This document shows, piece after piece, positions 18,409 to 26,693 of a stretch of DNA of 64,000 bases. This DNA is from Dyella thiooxydans. GTDB lineage: Bacteria > Pseudomonadota > Gammaproteobacteria > Xanthomonadales > Rhodanobacteraceae. The number at the start of each line of letters is the position of its first letter. The first letter of the stretch is position 1. The translations under genes and the position numbers were made by a program. Where the stretch lies: contig NZ_CP014841.1 in NCBI RefSeq assembly GCF_001641285.1, positions 2,852,001 through 2,916,000 of the forward strand, written 5' to 3'. The notes under the pieces were generated by a model, which had not been told where the DNA came from, searched no databases, and saw nothing but the letters and a program-made list of their open reading frames with translations.

Positions 18409-19143
18409 ATGCCCCGATCCGAGCTCCCCGCTCCCCCCGAACCGTGCATCCTGGACAGCGTCCAGCCGCTCCTGCTCGAACTGAAGACGTCCGTCCGGGC
18501 CGAGGTGGTCACCGTCGACCACCCCGGCCGCGCGGCATGCGAGGGCTTCGTGCACGACGTGTTCGCGGCCCGCTATCGCGCCGACGTGCAGTCGTTCTAT
18601 CCGGACCTGCTGGAATACCGCGACGACGAACGGCAGCGCGCCGTGGTGGGCATGCGGCAGGCCTCCCTGGGGCCGCTTTTCGCCGAACGGTATCTGGGCA
18701 TGCCGGCCGACGAGGCGATCGGCGACCGCTTCGGCCAGGCCATCGCCCGTGACGAGCTGGTCGAGGTGGGCAATCTGGCGCTGGAGAACCCGGGCGACGC
18801 GCGCTGGGTGATCGCCGCGACGATCCAGTTCCTGCACGAGGCCGGCTATCGCTGGGTGCTGTTCACCGCGACCCGCGTGCTGGTGAACACCTTCCAGCGG
18901 CTGGGCATGCGGCCGATGCCGCTGGCCGCCGCCCGTCCGGACAGCCTCGGTCCGCAGGCGCTGCAGTGGGGCGACTACTACCGCACGGCGCCGCTGGTCT
19001 GCGCCGGACCGATCGCTTCCGGTTTCCGCAAGCTCCATCGACCCGGTGCCACTTCACAGCCCCGCCTGGACGAGCTTCTCGCCGGCATGACGCGGCTCGC
19101 GCGGCGGCTGCGCGACGACGATCCGCAGCGGGAGGAAGGCTGA
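18409..19143 (+). CDS. thermostable-hemolysin family protein (GNAT-like fold)
   Basis: The 244-residue protein carries the signature of the thermostable hemolysin family: an N-terminal region with FVHDVFAARYRADVQSFYPD, then RQASLGPLFAERYLG, the strongly conserved VEVGNLA core, and WVLFTATRVLVNTFQRLGM. The family is named for a Vibrio hemolysin, but its core resembles acyltransferases and autoinducer synthases, so an acyl-transfer function is plausible. ATG 18409 is chosen because an in-frame TTG at 18367 lies inside the sigma-54 promoter. Its stop overlaps the ATG of the ligase gene by one base. It is the first of five co-directional genes. Confidence 0.85.
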   Translation: MPRSELPAPPEPCILDSVQPLLLELKTSVRAEVVTVDHPGRAACEGFVHDVFAARYRADVQSFYPDLLEYRDDERQRAVVGMRQASLGPLFAERYLGMPADEAIGDRFGQAIARDELVEVGNLALENPGDARWVIAATIQFLHEAGYRWVLFTATRVLVNTFQRLGMRPMPLAAARPDSLGPQALQWGDYYRTAPLVCAGPIASGFRKLHRPGATSQPRLDELLAGMTRLARRLRDDDPQREEG

Positions 19144-20633
19144 TGCGCGGGATCCTGCGCCGGATCGGCGAGCACGCGATCACCCGTCCCCTGCACGTGG
19201 CGCTGCAGGACGAGCACACCGCTCTCACCTACGCCGAGCTGACCCAGGAGATCGACCTCGCCGTGGAGGCCATCGGTGGCGGGCGGGTGGCGCTGTGGAT
19301 GGACAACAGCTGCGCATGGGCGGTGATCGATCTCGCCCTGGCCCGCCAGGGCGCGGTGGCCGTGCCGGTACCGCCATTCTTCTCCGCCGGGCAGGTCGGA
19401 CATCTGCTGGCCGATGCGCGACCCGACCTGCTGGTGACCAACCAGCCGGACCCGGTCGGCGCAATGCTGGGGCGACGACCGGCGCGACGACTGAGCATTG
19501 CCGGACAACTGGTCTCCGTGTTCGAACTGGCCGTGGCAGCGCCTCCCGCGCTGCCGCCGGGCACCGCCAAGATCACCTACACCTCCGGCACCACCGGCCA
19601 GCCGAAGGGCGTGTGCTTGTCCGCCCAGGCGATCGGCCGCGTCGCGCAGGCGCTGGGCGAGGCGGTGGGCGGCACGGAGGCGGATCGCGCGCTCTCGCTG
19701 CTGCCGCTGTCGACGCTGCTGGAGAACATCGGCGGCCTCTACGTGGCACTTGCCGCCGGCGGCACGGCCTGTGTGCCGTCGCTGGCCAGCTGCGGCTTCG
19801 AGGGCTCCAGCTCGGTGCGGGCGGAACGCTTCGTCGCCGCCCTGCACGGCTACGCGCCCACCGCGACGATCCTGGTGCCGCAGCTGCTCAAGCTGCTGGT
19901 CGAGAGCGTCGCCACCGGCGCGCCGGCGCCGGACAGCCTGCGCATGCTGGCGGTCGGTGGCGCGCCCTGCGCCCCCCACCTGATCGAGCGGGCATGGGAG
20001 CTCCGCCTCCCGGTGCATGAGGGATACGGACTGTCCGAATCGGCTTCGGTGGTGAGCCTCAATCCGCCGGGCGCGCTGCGGCCGGGCAGCGTCGGCCGGG
20101 TGTTGCCGCACGTGCAGGTACAGCTGGCCGACGACGGCGAGATCCTGGTCGCGGGCAACCTGTTCGAAGGCTACCTGGGAACCGCCGCCACACCGCCGTC
20201 GCCCTGGCCCACCGGCGACCTCGGCTACCTCGACGACGACGGCTACCTGTACCTCACCGGGCGCAAGAAGACCGCCTATGCCACCGCCTTCGGCCGCAAC
20301 GTCGCCCCCGAATGGGTGGAGAGCGAACTCACCGCCAGCGGCGAGATCCTGCAGGCCGTGGTGTTCGGCGAGGGTCAGCCGCACAACGTCGCGCTGCTGG
20401 TGCCGCATCCGGCCACCACCCCCGCCCGCCTCGCCGCAGCCGTGGCCCGCGCCAATGCCGCGCTGCCCGACTACGCGCGGATCGCTGCCTGGCGCGCGCT
20501 CGACGCCCCGTTCACCCCAGCCAATGGCCAGGCCCGCCCCTCCGGCGGCCTGGTCCGCGATGCCATCGCCCGCCATCACGCCCCGCTCCTGGAAACCCTG
20601 TATGCAAGCGAAGCCCGACATGAACGTGCATGA
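19143..20633 (+). CDS. AMP-forming acyl ligase (long-chain acyl-CoA synthetase-like)
   Basis: The 496-residue protein has the adenylation P-loop TYTSGTTGQPKG near residue 145, the A5 motif GYGLSESA, and TGDLGYLDDDGYLYLTGRKK with the family-specific continuation FGRNVAPEWVE. This architecture activates a carboxylic acid as acyl-AMP and hands it to CoA or a carrier protein. The A10 region reads FTPANGQARPSG: the lysine normally found in this NGK motif is Gln463. That may weaken or redirect the first half-reaction. The gene overlaps its neighbours on both sides, which indicates tight coupling to the hemolysin-family gene and the metalloenzyme gene. Confidence 0.9.
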   Translation: MRGILRRIGEHAITRPLHVALQDEHTALTYAELTQEIDLAVEAIGGGRVALWMDNSCAWAVIDLALARQGAVAVPVPPFFSAGQVGHLLADARPDLLVTNQPDPVGAMLGRRPARRLSIAGQLVSVFELAVAAPPALPPGTAKITYTSGTTGQPKGVCLSAQAIGRVAQALGEAVGGTEADRALSLLPLSTLLENIGGLYVALAAGGTACVPSLASCGFEGSSSVRAERFVAALHGYAPTATILVPQLLKLLVESVATGAPAPDSLRMLAVGGAPCAPHLIERAWELRLPVHEGYGLSESASVVSLNPPGALRPGSVGRVLPHVQVQLADDGEILVAGNLFEGYLGTAATPPSPWPTGDLGYLDDDGYLYLTGRKKTAYATAFGRNVAPEWVESELTASGEILQAVVFGEGQPHNVALLVPHPATTPARLAAAVARANAALPDYARIAAWRALDAPFTPANGQARPSGGLVRDAIARHHAPLLETLYASEARHERA

Positions 20634-21282
20634 CCGCCTGGTGCTGGAGACCGAAGCCAGTCGCCAGGCCTTCCTCGCCATCCCGATCATCCGGCGCGCG
20701 CTGACCGGCCAGGTCAGCCGCGAGGAGTACCTGCGCTTCCTGCAGCAGGCCTACCACCACGTGCACCACACGGTGCGGCTGATGATGGGCATGGGCTACT
20801 TCCTGCCTGAGCGGCTGCACTGGATGCAGCCGGCGATCGCCGAGTACATCGCCGAGGAGATCGGCCACGACCAGTGGATCCTCGACGACATCGACGCCAT
20901 CGGCGGCGACGGCGAGGCGGCCCGCCGCAGCCCGCCCGGCGCGGCGGTGGAACTGATGATCGCCTACGCCCACGACACGCTCTGCCGCGGCAATCCGGTC
21001 GGCTTCCTCGGCATGGTGTTCGTGCTGGAAGGCATCAGCGCGGCGCTCGCCAGTCGGGCCGCCGACGCGATCCAGCAGGCGCTCGCGCTGCCCAAACAAG
21101 GATTGCGCTACCTGAGCTCGCACGGCGCGCTCGACCAGGAGCACGTCGGCTTCTTCGAGCAGCTGGTGAACCGACTCGAGGAGGACGCCGACCAGGCTGC
21201 GCTGATCCACGCCGCCAACCGCTTCTACGCGCTGTATGGCGCGATGTTCCAGTCCATCGACCACCCGACTGCCGGGAGCTGA
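20602..21282 (+). CDS. haem-oxygenase-like (TenA/UndA type) metalloenzyme
   Basis: The 226-residue helical protein has the residue pattern of haem-oxygenase-like diiron oxidases: AYHHVHHTVRLMMGMG, then AEEIGHDQWILDDIDAIGGD, FVLEGISAALA, and HGALDQEHVGFFEQL. The glutamates and histidines in these four helices could supply a metal site. Characterised relatives decarboxylate fatty acids or oxidise amino groups; others are thiaminases. ATG 20602 has a GGAAA element six bases upstream; ATG 20620 is an alternative. Both overlap the ligase gene, so the enzyme probably acts on the acyl product of that ligase. Confidence 0.82.
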   Translation: MQAKPDMNVHDRLVLETEASRQAFLAIPIIRRALTGQVSREEYLRFLQQAYHHVHHTVRLMMGMGYFLPERLHWMQPAIAEYIAEEIGHDQWILDDIDAIGGDGEAARRSPPGAAVELMIAYAHDTLCRGNPVGFLGMVFVLEGISAALASRAADAIQQALALPKQGLRYLSSHGALDQEHVGFFEQLVNRLEEDADQAALIHAANRFYALYGAMFQSIDHPTAGS

Positions 21283-21285
21283 GCC

Positions 21286-21945
21286 ATGACCGCCAAACCC
21301 CTGTTCCTGCCCTTCGTGGTGATGCTGGCGCTGGCGATGGTGTCGACCTGCGTCGGGGCCGCGCAGCTCCCCGCCAACCTTGAAGACATCGCCCACACCT
21401 GGGCCCACGTGACGTACGAGGTCCCGCCCGCCGACCAGGATGCCGCCTATCAGGCACTGGAGGCGCGCGTCGAAAGACTGGTGCAGGCGAACCCCGCCGA
21501 CGCCGACGCCGACGCCAAGGTGTGGCTGGCGATCATCCTCAGCACGCACGCCGGAGAACACGGCGGACTGGGCGCACTGGGCATGGCCAAGCAGGCGCGC
21601 ACGCTGCTCGAGCAGGCGCAGGCGATCCGGCCGGATGCGCTGGACGGCTCGATCTACACCACGCTGGGCAGCCTGTACGACCACGTGCCAGGCTGGCCGC
21701 TCGGCTTCGGCGACAAGGACAAGGCCCGCGCCCTGCTGCTCAAGGCATTGCAGGTCAATCCGGACGGCATCGATTCGAACTATTTCTACGCCGACTTCCT
21801 GTACCGCCACGGCGATCGCGCCGGCGCGCTGGCCGCGGTGAAGAAGGCGCTGGCCGCGGCCCCGCGCCCGGACCAGCCGCTGGCCGACCGCGGCCGCCGC
21901 GCGCAGGCGGAAAAGCTGCTGCAGACCATCCAGTCAAACTCCTAG
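21286..21945 (+). CDS. secreted TPR-like protein
   Basis: This 219-residue protein has a signal peptide (LFLPFVVMLALAMVSTCVGA, cleavage near AAQ). Helical repeats of the tetratricopeptide type follow: KVWLAIILSTHAG, LLEQAQAIRPDALDGSIYTTLGSLY, LLLKALQVNPDGIDSNYFYADFLYRHGD, AALAAVKKAL-like. It resembles TatT-type periplasmic TPR proteins. It begins 3 bases after the metalloenzyme gene. A scaffold role in the envelope for the product of this operon is inferred. It has no catalytic motif. Confidence 0.75.
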   Translation: MTAKPLFLPFVVMLALAMVSTCVGAAQLPANLEDIAHTWAHVTYEVPPADQDAAYQALEARVERLVQANPADADADAKVWLAIILSTHAGEHGGLGALGMAKQARTLLEQAQAIRPDALDGSIYTTLGSLYDHVPGWPLGFGDKDKARALLLKALQVNPDGIDSNYFYADFLYRHGDRAGALAAVKKALAAAPRPDQPLADRGRRAQAEKLLQTIQSNS

Positions 21946-21963
21946 GCCGACGAGGTTCACATC

Positions 21964-22767
21964 ATGCAACTGAGGGACAAACGGATCCTGCTGACCGGTG
22001 CGGGCGGCGGGATCGGCCGGGAGCTGGCGCCACTGCTGCTCGACGCCGGCGCCAGACTCTGCCTGACCAGCCGCAGCGATGCGTCCGCGGCCAGCATGGC
22101 CCACCACGTCCACACCCACCGCGATCGCGTGCTGGTGGTGCGGGCGGACGTGACCTTCGCCGCCGACCGCGAACGCCTGGTCGAGCGCATGCGCGCCGAG
22201 TTCGGCGGCATCGACATCCTGGTCAACCTGGCCGGCGCGCTGGATTTCGGCCTGTTCGCGGACGCGCAACCGGCAATGATTCCCCGGCTGCTGGCGGTGA
22301 ACCTGGAAGCGCCCATGCAGCTGGCCCACGCGGTGCTCCCCGCGATGCTCTCGCAGGGCAGCGGCCGGATCGTCAACATCGGCTCGATCTTCGGCAGCAT
22401 CGGCTACCCGGGCTTCGCTTCCTATTCGGCCACCAAGTTCGCCCTGCGCGGGTTCTCCCAGGCGCTTCGCCGCGAACTGCATGGCTCGGGCGTGTCCGTC
22501 ACCTACGTCGCGCCACGCGCGGTGCGCACCGCCTTCAACCCGGTCGAACTGCACCTGATGGCCGCCGATGGACTCATGCACATGGACGATCCGCTGTGGG
22601 TCGCCGAGCAGATCGTGCGGGCCATCGAGTCCGGGCGACCCGAGGTCTACCTGGGCCAGCCGGAGTCCTTCTTCGCCCGGCTCAATGCCCTGCTCCCCGG
22701 CATGGTGGACCGGGGCCTGCGCAAGGTGGTGCCGTCGATCGCCAGGTTCGCCCGCGGCGCCGCCTGA
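21964..22767 (+). CDS. short-chain dehydrogenase/reductase
   Basis: The 267-residue protein is a classical SDR. It has the nucleotide-binding TGAGGGIGREL near residue 10, a NLAGALDFG segment in place of NNAG, the catalytic serine in NIGSIFGS, and the YSATK catalytic pair. A C-terminal extension (FFARLNALLPGMVDRGLRKVV) is amphipathic and could associate with the membrane, as in acyl-chain reductases. It is the last gene of the operon that starts at 18409 and probably reduces or oxidises an acyl-derived intermediate. Cofactor choice between NADH and NADPH is not clear. Confidence 0.88.
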   Translation: MQLRDKRILLTGAGGGIGRELAPLLLDAGARLCLTSRSDASAASMAHHVHTHRDRVLVVRADVTFAADRERLVERMRAEFGGIDILVNLAGALDFGLFADAQPAMIPRLLAVNLEAPMQLAHAVLPAMLSQGSGRIVNIGSIFGSIGYPGFASYSATKFALRGFSQALRRELHGSGVSVTYVAPRAVRTAFNPVELHLMAADGLMHMDDPLWVAEQIVRAIESGRPEVYLGQPESFFARLNALLPGMVDRGLRKVVPSIARFARGAA

Positions 22768-22795
22768 CGCCGCCGATGCGATCGCGCCCGCCGGC

Positions 22796-23206
22796 TCAGT
22801 GGCTCTTGATCGGGTAGGTCTGGAACCCGGCGGCGGGGACCGTCTGCGGGGCCGAGGCTGCGCTGGCCGGCGTATTGCCGGCGGGCGCGCCTGCACTGCC
22901 GCAGCGGTACGCGCCCCACGGCTGCGAACCATCCGCGGGCTCGGCCAGCGGCTTGATCGTGTCGGCATTCATCTTGGCCGCCTCGTTGCGCGCCATCACC
23001 TCGAGCTCGTCGCGCACCTTGATGTCGTTGCGGTCGATCGGGCCGACGTGATCCATCACCGACACGGTGACCTTGCCCAGGTCCTGGCATTGCGAGACAT
23101 CGCCGTTCCATGCCGTGCGCACGGCCTTGCCGGCGTCGTCGAGGGTGATGCCCCAGGTGCACGCGCTGAGCAGCACGACAGGGACGAGCAGCAGGGTCTT
23201 GCGCAT
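22796..23206 (-). CDS. DUF4156 lipoprotein
   Basis: The 136-residue protein begins with a lipoprotein signal peptide whose lipobox is LLSAC. It contains the DUF4156 segment TLDDAGKAVRTAW followed by the conserved cysteine in SQCQDLGKVTVSV and a C-terminal part with an alanine/proline-rich tail. The family includes E. coli YjeI and has no known function. The ATG at 23206 has a GGAG ribosome-binding site. It is transcribed in the same direction as the M16 peptidase upstream, but a hairpin at 23231-23258 separates them. Confidence 0.85.
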   Translation of the reverse strand: MRKTLLLVPVVLLSACTWGITLDDAGKAVRTAWNGDVSQCQDLGKVTVSVMDHVGPIDRNDIKVRDELEVMARNEAAKMNADTIKPLAEPADGSQPWGAYRCGSAGAPAGNTPASAASAPQTVPAAGFQTYPIKSH

Positions 23207-23230
23207 GGAGGGCTCCGCGATGGATGTCGA

Positions 23231-23258
23231 AAGGGCCGGGCAGTTGCCTGCCCGGCCC
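23231..23258 (-). terminator. probable terminator of the M16 peptidase gene
   Basis: An 11-base perfect stem (GGGCCGGGCAG paired with CTGCCCGGCCC, loop of 4) is followed on the minus strand by TTTCG. It lies 44 bases beyond the peptidase stop codon. The T-run is short, so termination may be partial. Confidence 0.6.
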
Positions 23259-23301
23259 CAGATCGTACCGCGGGAATGCCTTCGCATTCCCCAACCGCGG
23301 C

Positions 23302-26163
23302 TTACTTGCCGCCGGCGACCGGCTTGCCGTCGGCGTCCAGCACCTGCATCGCGCCCAGATCGAGCTTCTCCAGCGGCGCACGGATCTTCGACAGGTCGCC
23401 GACAATCACCCAGGTCAGCTGGGACGGATGGATGATCTCCTTCGCCGCGTCGTTGACCTGCGCATCGGTCTGCGCGTCGATACGCGACTTCAGCGTCTGC
23501 ACGTAGTCGTCCGGGCGGTGGTACAGGGCGATGTTCTGCAGCGCCCCCATCACCGCGGCCGTGGTCTGGTAGCTACCCGGCAGCGAGCGCACGTCGCCCA
23601 CCTTGATCTTGTCGATCTCGGCGGCGGTCAGCGGCTTGTCGCCGACCACGCCGCGTGCCTCCTTCAGGATCTCGGCCACCGAATCGGCGGTCTTGTCGGT
23701 CTGCACCGGTGCGTACATCAGGAACGGCCGCTGGCCCTTGGCTTCGCGCAGGAAGCTGAAGGCGCCGTAGGCCCAGTGCTTGTCCTCACGCAGGTTCATG
23801 TTCAGACGCGAGGTGAAGGTGCCGCCGAACGCGCTGCTCATGGTTTCGATCGGCAGGTTGTTCGGTGCCTCGGTGGACGGCGCCAGCTCGCCGGCGAGAA
23901 TCAGGCTCTGCTGCGCCCCGGGGCGGTCGACCAGGAAGACGCGCGGATGCACCGGCGGCGCCACCTTGCCGAGATAGCGCGGCGGCACCTTGCCGCTGGC
24001 CGTCCAGTCGCCGAACACCGCGTCGAGCTGCGGGACGATCTTGTCCAGCGTGGTGTCGCCGGCCACCAGGATGGTCACGTTGTCCGGGCGGATGTAATCG
24101 GCCATGAAGGCACGCATGTCGGCGGTGGTCAGCGACCTGATCGACGCCTCGGTGCCCGAGCCGGTGAACGGAATCGCATACGGATGGCCCTCGCCGTACA
24201 GCAGCGGCGGCAACGTGCGCAGCGCGATGCCGACCGGCTGGCTCTTCTCCTGCGCGATGCCGGCGAGCCACTGGCCGCGCACACGCGCCACGTCGGCGTC
24301 GCGGAACGCCGGGTGGCGCACGATGTCGGCAAACAGGTCGAGCGAAGGCTTGAGCTGGTCGTCCAGCGCGTTGAGCGAGGCGGTGCAGGCGTCGAGGCTG
24401 CAGCCGGTGTTGATCATCGCGCCCAGGCGCTGCTTGCGCTTGGCGATCTCGACCGAATCCAGCGACCGGGTGCCCTCGTCCAGCATGCCCATGGTGAAAC
24501 TGGAGGTGCCGAGCTTGCGCCCGTGATCGGCGGCATAACCGCCGGCAAACTGCAGGGCAATCTGCACCGCCGGCACCGCATGGCGCTCGGCCAGCACCAC
24601 CTGGATGCCGTTGGCCAGCTTGCCGCGCTGCAGGGCCGGGAAGGTCAGGTCGGGGAAACGCTCGACCTGCGGCACGCCCTTGGCGCGATCCACATCGCTC
24701 CTGACCACGTGGTAGTCGCCCTTCGGGCTGAGCTTCGGTGCCGGTGCACCGGATGCCGCGGGGCGACCGGCGACGGTGGCCATGTCGGCGGCATCGACCT
24801 TGCCCGGCACCACGGTGAGCGTGTAATCGCCGTGGCTGATCCACCGGTCCGCCGCGGCCTTCACGCTGGCCGGGGTGGCTGCCATCAGCGTCTTGAAATC
24901 CCTCTCGTACTGCCCCGGGTCACCCGAATAGAGCTGCCCCTGGGCCAGGATCGTGGCCTGCGTGTTCACCCGCTCCAGCCCACGCACGAAGGAGGCGCGC
25001 ACCTCGGTCTTCACGCGGGCCAGTTCGTCGGCGGTGGGGCCGTCCTTGAGGAACCGGGCCCATTCGTCGGCGATGGCCGCTTCGACCCGGGCCGGATCGA
25101 TGCCCTTCTTCACGTCCACCTGCAACTGGAACATGCTGGCCAGCACGTGCTGGTCGATGTCCACCGAGACGCTGTCGGCCAGCTTGTCGCGGTAGACCAG
25201 CCGCTGGTACAGCCGCGAAGTCTTGCTGCCGCCGAGCACCGATGCGGCCAGCTGCAGCTGGTTGAGTTCGTCGCTGGTGCGCGAAGGCACGTTCCACTCG
25301 CGGTAGATGCGGGTCTGCGCCACGTTGTCGGTCATCGTGCCGCGGGTCGACTGCTGGCGCGGCGCCACCCAGACCTGCGGGCGCGGGACCTGCGGGCCGG
25401 GCGCGATGTCGCCGAAGTACTTCTGCGCCTTTTCCTTCGCCTGTGCCACGGTGATGTCGCCGGACAGCACCAGCACGGTGTTGGCCGCGCCGTAGTAGCC
25501 GCGGAACCACTGCTTCACGTCGTCCAGCGAGGCCGCGTTGAGGTCGGCCATCGAGCCGATGGTGTCGTGATGGTAGGGGTGGTTGGCCGGGAACGCCTCG
25601 GCCTGGATCAGCTCGCTGACGCGGCCGTAGGGCTGGTTCTCGCCCTGGCGCTTCTCGTTCTGCACCACGCCGCGCTGCTCGTCGAGCTGCGGCTGGCCGA
25701 TCGCGCCGAGCAGATGGCCCATGCGGTCCGACTCCATCCACAGCGCCATGTCCAGCGCCGTGGTCGGCACCGTCTCGAAATAATTGGTGCGGTCCAGCCA
25801 GGTGGTGCCGTTCATGTCGGTGGCGCCGGCCAGCTCGAACGGCTTGAAGTACTCGTCCTTGTGGTTCTCCGAGCCCTGGAACATCAGGTGCTCGAACAGA
25901 TGGGCGAAGCCGGTCTTGCCCTTCGGCTCGTAGGACGAGCCGACGTGGTACCAGATGCTCACCGCCACCACCGGCGCCTTGTGGTCTTCGTGGACCACCA
26001 CGGTCAGGCCATTGGGCAGGGTGAAGCGCTGGTAGGCGAGCTGCGGGATCTGAGCAGCGGCGGATGCCACCGCGACGCCATCGGCTGCTACACGAAGCGG
26101 GAGGGCGCCGGCGCCGAGGCTCAGCAATCCGGCGATCAGCAGGGCAAGCGGGGTCTTCGTCAC
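23302..26163 (-). CDS. periplasmic M16 family zinc metallopeptidase (fused double domain)
   Basis: The 953-residue protein contains two M16 modules in one chain, with a signal peptide at the N-terminus (LALLIAGLLSLGAGALPLRV). The N-terminal module has the inverted zinc motif HLFEH (88-92) and a downstream glutamate-rich helix (LDEQRGVVQNEKRQ). The C-terminal module, about residues 500-930, has the family fold but no HxxEH and should be structural. Such proteins degrade peptides inside a clamshell cavity. The start is a GTG at 26161-26163 with a good AAGGAG ribosome-binding site eight bases upstream. Confidence 0.93.
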   Translation of the reverse strand: MTKTPLALLIAGLLSLGAGALPLRVAADGVAVASAAAQIPQLAYQRFTLPNGLTVVVHEDHKAPVVAVSIWYHVGSSYEPKGKTGFAHLFEHLMFQGSENHKDEYFKPFELAGATDMNGTTWLDRTNYFETVPTTALDMALWMESDRMGHLLGAIGQPQLDEQRGVVQNEKRQGENQPYGRVSELIQAEAFPANHPYHHDTIGSMADLNAASLDDVKQWFRGYYGAANTVLVLSGDITVAQAKEKAQKYFGDIAPGPQVPRPQVWVAPRQQSTRGTMTDNVAQTRIYREWNVPSRTSDELNQLQLAASVLGGSKTSRLYQRLVYRDKLADSVSVDIDQHVLASMFQLQVDVKKGIDPARVEAAIADEWARFLKDGPTADELARVKTEVRASFVRGLERVNTQATILAQGQLYSGDPGQYERDFKTLMAATPASVKAAADRWISHGDYTLTVVPGKVDAADMATVAGRPAASGAPAPKLSPKGDYHVVRSDVDRAKGVPQVERFPDLTFPALQRGKLANGIQVVLAERHAVPAVQIALQFAGGYAADHGRKLGTSSFTMGMLDEGTRSLDSVEIAKRKQRLGAMINTGCSLDACTASLNALDDQLKPSLDLFADIVRHPAFRDADVARVRGQWLAGIAQEKSQPVGIALRTLPPLLYGEGHPYAIPFTGSGTEASIRSLTTADMRAFMADYIRPDNVTILVAGDTTLDKIVPQLDAVFGDWTASGKVPPRYLGKVAPPVHPRVFLVDRPGAQQSLILAGELAPSTEAPNNLPIETMSSAFGGTFTSRLNMNLREDKHWAYGAFSFLREAKGQRPFLMYAPVQTDKTADSVAEILKEARGVVGDKPLTAAEIDKIKVGDVRSLPGSYQTTAAVMGALQNIALYHRPDDYVQTLKSRIDAQTDAQVNDAAKEIIHPSQLTWVIVGDLSKIRAPLEKLDLGAMQVLDADGKPVAGGK

Positions 26164-26249
26164 GGCATCGGCTCCTTGGCGCAGGCGAGCGATCGAAGGT
26201 AATTGCGAGGCAACCGGGTCGCAAATGACGAATGGCAGGGGGGTGCCCG

Positions 26250-26294
26250 TGTCCGCCGCGTTGTCCGCTGCCGGACGGGCGGTGTCCGCGGACA
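26250..26294. promoter_or_regulatory. cluster of TGTCCGC sites, candidate enhancer for the sigma-54 promoter
   Basis: Three copies of TGTCCGC start at 26250, 26262 and 26283. The last forms the perfect palindrome TGTCCGCGGACA (26283-26294), and the middle one forms GTCCG-ctgc-CGGAC (26263-26276). They lie roughly 70-110 bases upstream of the -24 element at 26362, the usual place for an enhancer-binding protein. Confidence 0.55.
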
Positions 26295-26361
26295 GCGATG
26301 CGGATTCGATGCAACCGTGACAAATGTCAACGCATCAATGGGTTATCCGCGACTGCCGGGA

Positions 26362-26377
26362 TGGCACGCCCCTTGCC
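26362..26377 (+). promoter_or_regulatory. sigma-54 promoter of the 71-residue protein gene
   Basis: TGGCACGCCCCTTGCC is a near-perfect match to TGGCACG-N4-TTGCA, with GG and GC 12 bases apart. The expected start is near 26388, about 38 bases before the ATG at 26426. It lies in non-coding DNA and points at that gene. Confidence 0.8.
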
Positions 26378-26425
26378 ACGGTAGGGGCACGGACACCCAA
26401 CCCCTGTCATGCAAGGAGACACCCC

Positions 26426-26641
26426 ATGAAACTCGAATCGCTTCTGCTCCGCGGCCTGTTCGTTGCCTGCCTCACCGTGTGTGGCCTGATCGTCGGCGCC
26501 ATGCTGCTCAAGGCCCCCGCGGCCGTCCGCCTGGCCAACGACGCAGCCGTCGCCCCGACCGTGGGCACCGCCCTGGTCGTGCCGGCGAGCCAGTGTGCGC
26601 TGCCGCCGGACGGCGTGGTCTGCCCGCGCCAGGCCAGCTGA
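26426..26641 (+). CDS. small membrane-anchored or secreted protein of unknown function, sigma-54 controlled
   Basis: I do not recognise this 71-residue protein. It has one strongly hydrophobic segment (LLLRGLFVACLTVCGLIVGA) that can be a signal anchor, followed by an alanine/valine-rich linker and a tail with a pair of cysteines (SQCALPPDGVVCPRQ) spaced nine residues apart. That spacing would allow a small disulfide loop outside the membrane. The ATG has an AAGGAG ribosome-binding site. The gene stands alone between the divergent M16 peptidase gene and trmL and is preceded by a strong sigma-54 promoter, which makes it likely to be real despite its size. Confidence 0.75.
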   Translation: MKLESLLLRGLFVACLTVCGLIVGAMLLKAPAAVRLANDAAVAPTVGTALVVPASQCALPPDGVVCPRQAS

Positions 26642-26681
26642 CCCGATCGCGGGGAATCACCCCGCGGCCGGTTCTGCCGGC

Positions 26682-26687
26682 GATAAT
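26682..26687 (+). promoter_or_regulatory. -10 element placed for a leaderless trmL transcript
   Basis: GATAAT is followed by exactly six bases (CGCCGG) and then the ATG of trmL. This spacing would put the transcription start at or next to the start codon. No ribosome-binding site is present. No clear -35 box is seen. Confidence 0.5.
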
Positions 26688-26693
26688 CGCCGG

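Noticed and set aside
23224-26202. A 992-codon open frame on the + strand opposite the M16 peptidase gene
   Set aside because: It lies entirely antisense to a well-supported peptidase gene, has histidine/arginine/valine-rich composition with no domain, and is a GC-rich shadow frame.
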